Source: an uncultured Collinsella sp.
Lineage (GTDB): Bacteria > Actinomycetota > Coriobacteriia > Coriobacteriales > Coriobacteriaceae
Direction: 5' to 3'
Length of the DNA stretch: 7,805 nt
Assembly: GCA_902478985.1 (NCBI GenBank)
Contig: CABSNH010000075.1
Location: forward strand, 1-7,805
Shown here: positions 6,085 to 7,805 of the stretch, piece after piece
How positions within the stretch are numbered: the first letter of the stretch is position 1
Layout: every line of letters begins with the position of its first letter
Position numbers and translations under genes: made by a program
The notes under the pieces: generated by a model
Told to the model about the DNA's origin: nothing
What the model saw: the letters and a program-made list of their open reading frames with translations, nothing else
Database searches by the model: none

Positions 6085-7332
6085 CTAGCTCCTCGTATAT
6101 CTACGCAGTGCGATGGCGGCGTTGTGCCCGCCAAAGCCCAGGTTGGTCGAAAGCGCCCAGGTAAGGTCGGCGCGAACCGCGCGATTGGGCGTGTAATCAA
6201 GATCGCAGGCGGGATCGGGCGTGTGGTAGTTAATGGTCGGGGGCACCACGCCCTGCTCGAGCGCCATGGCGCAGGCCATGACCTCAATGGCGCCCGTAGC
6301 ACCGATCATGTGGCCGGTCATCGACTTGGTCGACGAGACGTGCGCGGCGCGTGCCGCGTCCTCGCCGAGCGCACGCTTTATGCCCGCCGTCTCGGACGAA
6401 TCGTTGAGCTTGGTCGAGGTGCCGTGAGCGTTGATGTAGAGGCCCTCGGAAGGCTTAACGTCGCCCTCAGCCACCGCCAGCGATATCGCGCGGGCAATGC
6501 CGGCAGCCTCGGGATCGGGGCTCGTGATGTGATAGGCATCATCGGTGTTGCCGTAGCCCACGACCTCGGCATAAATGTGCGCACCGCGCGCCTGCGCATG
6601 CTCCATGCTCTCGAGAACCAGCACGCAGGCGCCCTCGCCCATCACAAAGCCGTCGCGGTCTGCATCGAACGGGCGGCAAGCCGTCGACGGGTCAGGATTA
6701 GTGGTGAGAGCACGGCAGGATGTAAAGCCCGCAACGGCATCGGGGATGATTGCGGCCTCGGCACCGCCGGCCAGGATTGCATCGGCATAGCCATGCTTGA
6801 TGGCGCGGAACGCCTCGCCCACGGCATGGGCCGAGGTCGCGCAGGCGGTCACCACGGGCAGGGTCGGGCCCTTTGCCTTGTGGCGGATTGCGATATTGCC
6901 CGAAGCCATATTGGGAATCATCATCGCAATCATATAGGGCGATGCGCGGCGAGGCCCCCGATCGGCGATCGTGTGAACGTTGTCGACGAGTGTCTGCATG
7001 CCGCCCACGCCCGAACCCACGTAGACGCCCAGGCGCTCGCGATCGATGGCGCCCTCGACATCAAAGCCCGCATCGTGCATGGCCTCGTCCGACGCTGCCA
7101 GGGCAAACTGAACGCAGGGGTCCAGGTGCTTGGCGTCACGCTTGCCAAAGTACTCGTTGCCGTCAAAACCCTTGACCTCGGCCGCCACCTTAACGGCAAA
7201 CGCATCGGTATCGAAGTGCGTGATCGGGCCGATGCCGCACGTGCCGGCGCACATGGCCGCCCAGGTAGCAAGCGCCGTGTTACCGAGCGGCGATACGGCA
7301 CCGATACCGGTGATTGCAACTCTCTGTTCCAT
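6085..7332 (-). CDS. fabF: 3-oxoacyl-[acyl-carrier-protein] synthase II
   Basis: The elongating condensing enzyme, which joins malonyl-ACP to acyl-ACP with loss of CO2 in FAS II. Its 415 residues match the usual length of about 412. It has the thiolase-like fold of two halves. The nucleophile is Cys164 in VTACATSAHA. His303 lies in NAHGTST, Lys336 in STKSMTGHMIGA and His341 in the same segment, giving the Cys-His-His set of the KAS I/II class rather than the Cys-His-Asn of FabH. The GFGGHN loop is at 399-404. I chose ATG 7332 because GAGGAG (7344-7339) lies six bases upstream. The adjacent ATG 7335 or the in-frame TTG 7350 would add one or six residues, and the family N-terminus begins about there (MEQRVAITG). 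It follows fabG by 39 bases and runs into accB. FabF (KAS II) fits better than FabB by length and motifs. Confidence 0.96.
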   Translation of the reverse strand: MEQRVAITGIGAVSPLGNTALATWAAMCAGTCGIGPITHFDTDAFAVKVAAEVKGFDGNEYFGKRDAKHLDPCVQFALAASDEAMHDAGFDVEGAIDRERLGVYVGSGVGGMQTLVDNVHTIADRGPRRASPYMIAMMIPNMASGNIAIRHKAKGPTLPVVTACATSAHAVGEAFRAIKHGYADAILAGGAEAAIIPDAVAGFTSCRALTTNPDPSTACRPFDADRDGFVMGEGACVLVLESMEHAQARGAHIYAEVVGYGNTDDAYHITSPDPEAAGIARAISLAVAEGDVKPSEGLYINAHGTSTKLNDSSETAGIKRALGEDAARAAHVSSTKSMTGHMIGATGAIEVMACAMALEQGVVPPTINYHTPDPACDLDYTPNRAVRADLTWALSTNLGFGGHNAAIALRRYTRS

Positions 7333-7338
7333 CATGGT

Positions 7339-7344
7339 CTCCTC
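7339..7344 (-). promoter_or_regulatory. Ribosome-binding site that decides the fabF start
   Basis: GAGGAG on the minus strand sits six bases before ATG 7332 and three before ATG 7335. The spacing favours 7332. It also lies inside the reading frame of the longer version starting at TTG 7350, which argues against that start. The short fabG-fabF gap (7333-7371) shows no promoter or hairpin. Confidence 0.65.
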
Positions 7345-7371
7345 ATTCAAGTCGTTGTTCGGCCCTAGTTT

Positions 7372-7805
7372 CTACATCGCCATTCCGCCGTCGACGCGTA
7401 CGACCTCGCCCGTAATGTAGGCAGCCGCATCGCTCACTAAAAATCGCACCACACCGGCCACCTCTTCGGGCTGCGCCATACGCTTAAGGGGAATCTGCTC
7501 CTCGGTTACCGTACGCACCTTCTCCGAGAGCTTTGCCGTCATATCTGTCTCGACAAACCCGGGGGCGACCGCGTTCGCTCGTACACCGCGGGGCGCAAGC
7601 TCGCGCGCCACCGCCTTGGTCAGGCCGATCACGCCCGCCTTGGAGGCAGCGTAGTTGGCCTGCCCGGCATTGCCCATCAGACCCACAACCGAGCTCATGT
7701 TGACGACGCAGCCGCCGCGCTGGCGCATAAAGGTCTTGGTGAGCGCACGCGTCGTGTTAAACGTTCCTTTAAGATTGACATCGAGCACGCGATCGAAGGC
7801 GTCAT
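7372..7805 (-). CDS. fabG: 3-oxoacyl-[acyl-carrier-protein] reductase, C-terminal part (start beyond window)
   Basis: An NADPH-dependent short-chain dehydrogenase that reduces 3-oxoacyl-ACP to 3-hydroxyacyl-ACP. Only about 144 residues plus the stop are in the window. The N-terminal Rossmann glycine motif (about 100 residues) lies beyond the right edge. The full catalytic tetrad can still be seen: Asn in DVNLKG, Ser in NMSSVVG, and Tyr and Lys in YAASKAG. The FabG-typical end VAPGFVETDM ... ITGEVVRVDGG is also present. The frame is open to 7805 upstream of the Val codon at 7788, so that GTG is internal and not the start. Among short-chain dehydrogenases, the FabG call rests on these motifs and on the position directly before fabF in a FAS II operon. 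The stop codon TAG is at 7374-7372. Confidence 0.95.
   Translation of the reverse strand, partial: DAFDRVLDVNLKGTFNTTRALTKTFMRQRGGCVVNMSSVVGLMGNAGQANYAASKAGVIGLTKAVARELAPRGVRANAVAPGFVETDMTAKLSEKVRTVTEEQIPLKRMAQPEEVAGVVRFLVSDAAAYITGEVVRVDGGMAM

Noticed and set aside
5083..7368. A very long (761-codon) open frame on the plus strand opposite fabF, accB, fabZ and the start of accC
   Set aside because: It is rich in His, Arg and Ala, has no family motifs, and mirrors the codon bias of real genes on the other strand. Such frames arise by chance opposite GC-rich genes.
1..7805. A dedicated novel defence, mobile or biosynthetic system
   Set aside because: All frames with real protein features are core FAS II/ACC genes, a PTS EIIC and a CDF exporter. 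I saw no integrase, transposase, toxin, nuclease, CRISPR repeat, tRNA or rRNA.

Overview
This window is most likely from a Coriobacteriia actinobacterium, with a Collinsella-like gut species the best guess. The basis is high G+C coding sequence, dense leftward packing of genes, and a type II fatty-acid (FAS II) gene order of the kind seen in streptococci. The taxon is an inference from gene content and style, not from a marker gene. Every credible gene lies on the minus strand, so transcription runs from the right end of the window to the left.

From right to left the main block is fabG (N-terminus cut by the window edge), fabF, accB, fabZ, accC and a fused accD-accA gene. Spacing is tight. 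There are 40 bases or fewer between any two of these genes, and the stop codon, ribosome-binding site and next start often overlap, so this is one translationally coupled transcription unit. Together the genes make malonyl-CoA (biotin carboxyl carrier AccB, biotin carboxylase AccC, carboxyltransferase AccDA) and run three steps of the elongation cycle: condensation (FabF), ketoreduction (FabG) and dehydration (FabZ). Enoyl reductase, FabD, FabH and ACP are not in the window and would be expected to the right of it.

The same unit continues 40 bases beyond accDA into an unexpected last gene, a stand-alone PTS sugar permease domain (EIIC) with no EIIB or EIIA domain. The accDA/EIIC junction carries an inverted repeat and a near-duplicated 17-base block. 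A rho-independent terminator closes the unit at about 782-814. Further left, a separate gene on the same strand encodes a cation diffusion facilitator (CDF) metal exporter with an N/D + D/D metal-site signature, truncated by the left edge.

I saw no tRNA, rRNA, CRISPR array, insertion sequence or phage gene. Most of the window is ordinary core metabolism. The points worth a second look are the AccD-AccA fusion with a trimmed AccA part, the orphan EIIC with an altered motif at the end of a lipid operon, and the repeat structure at that junction.
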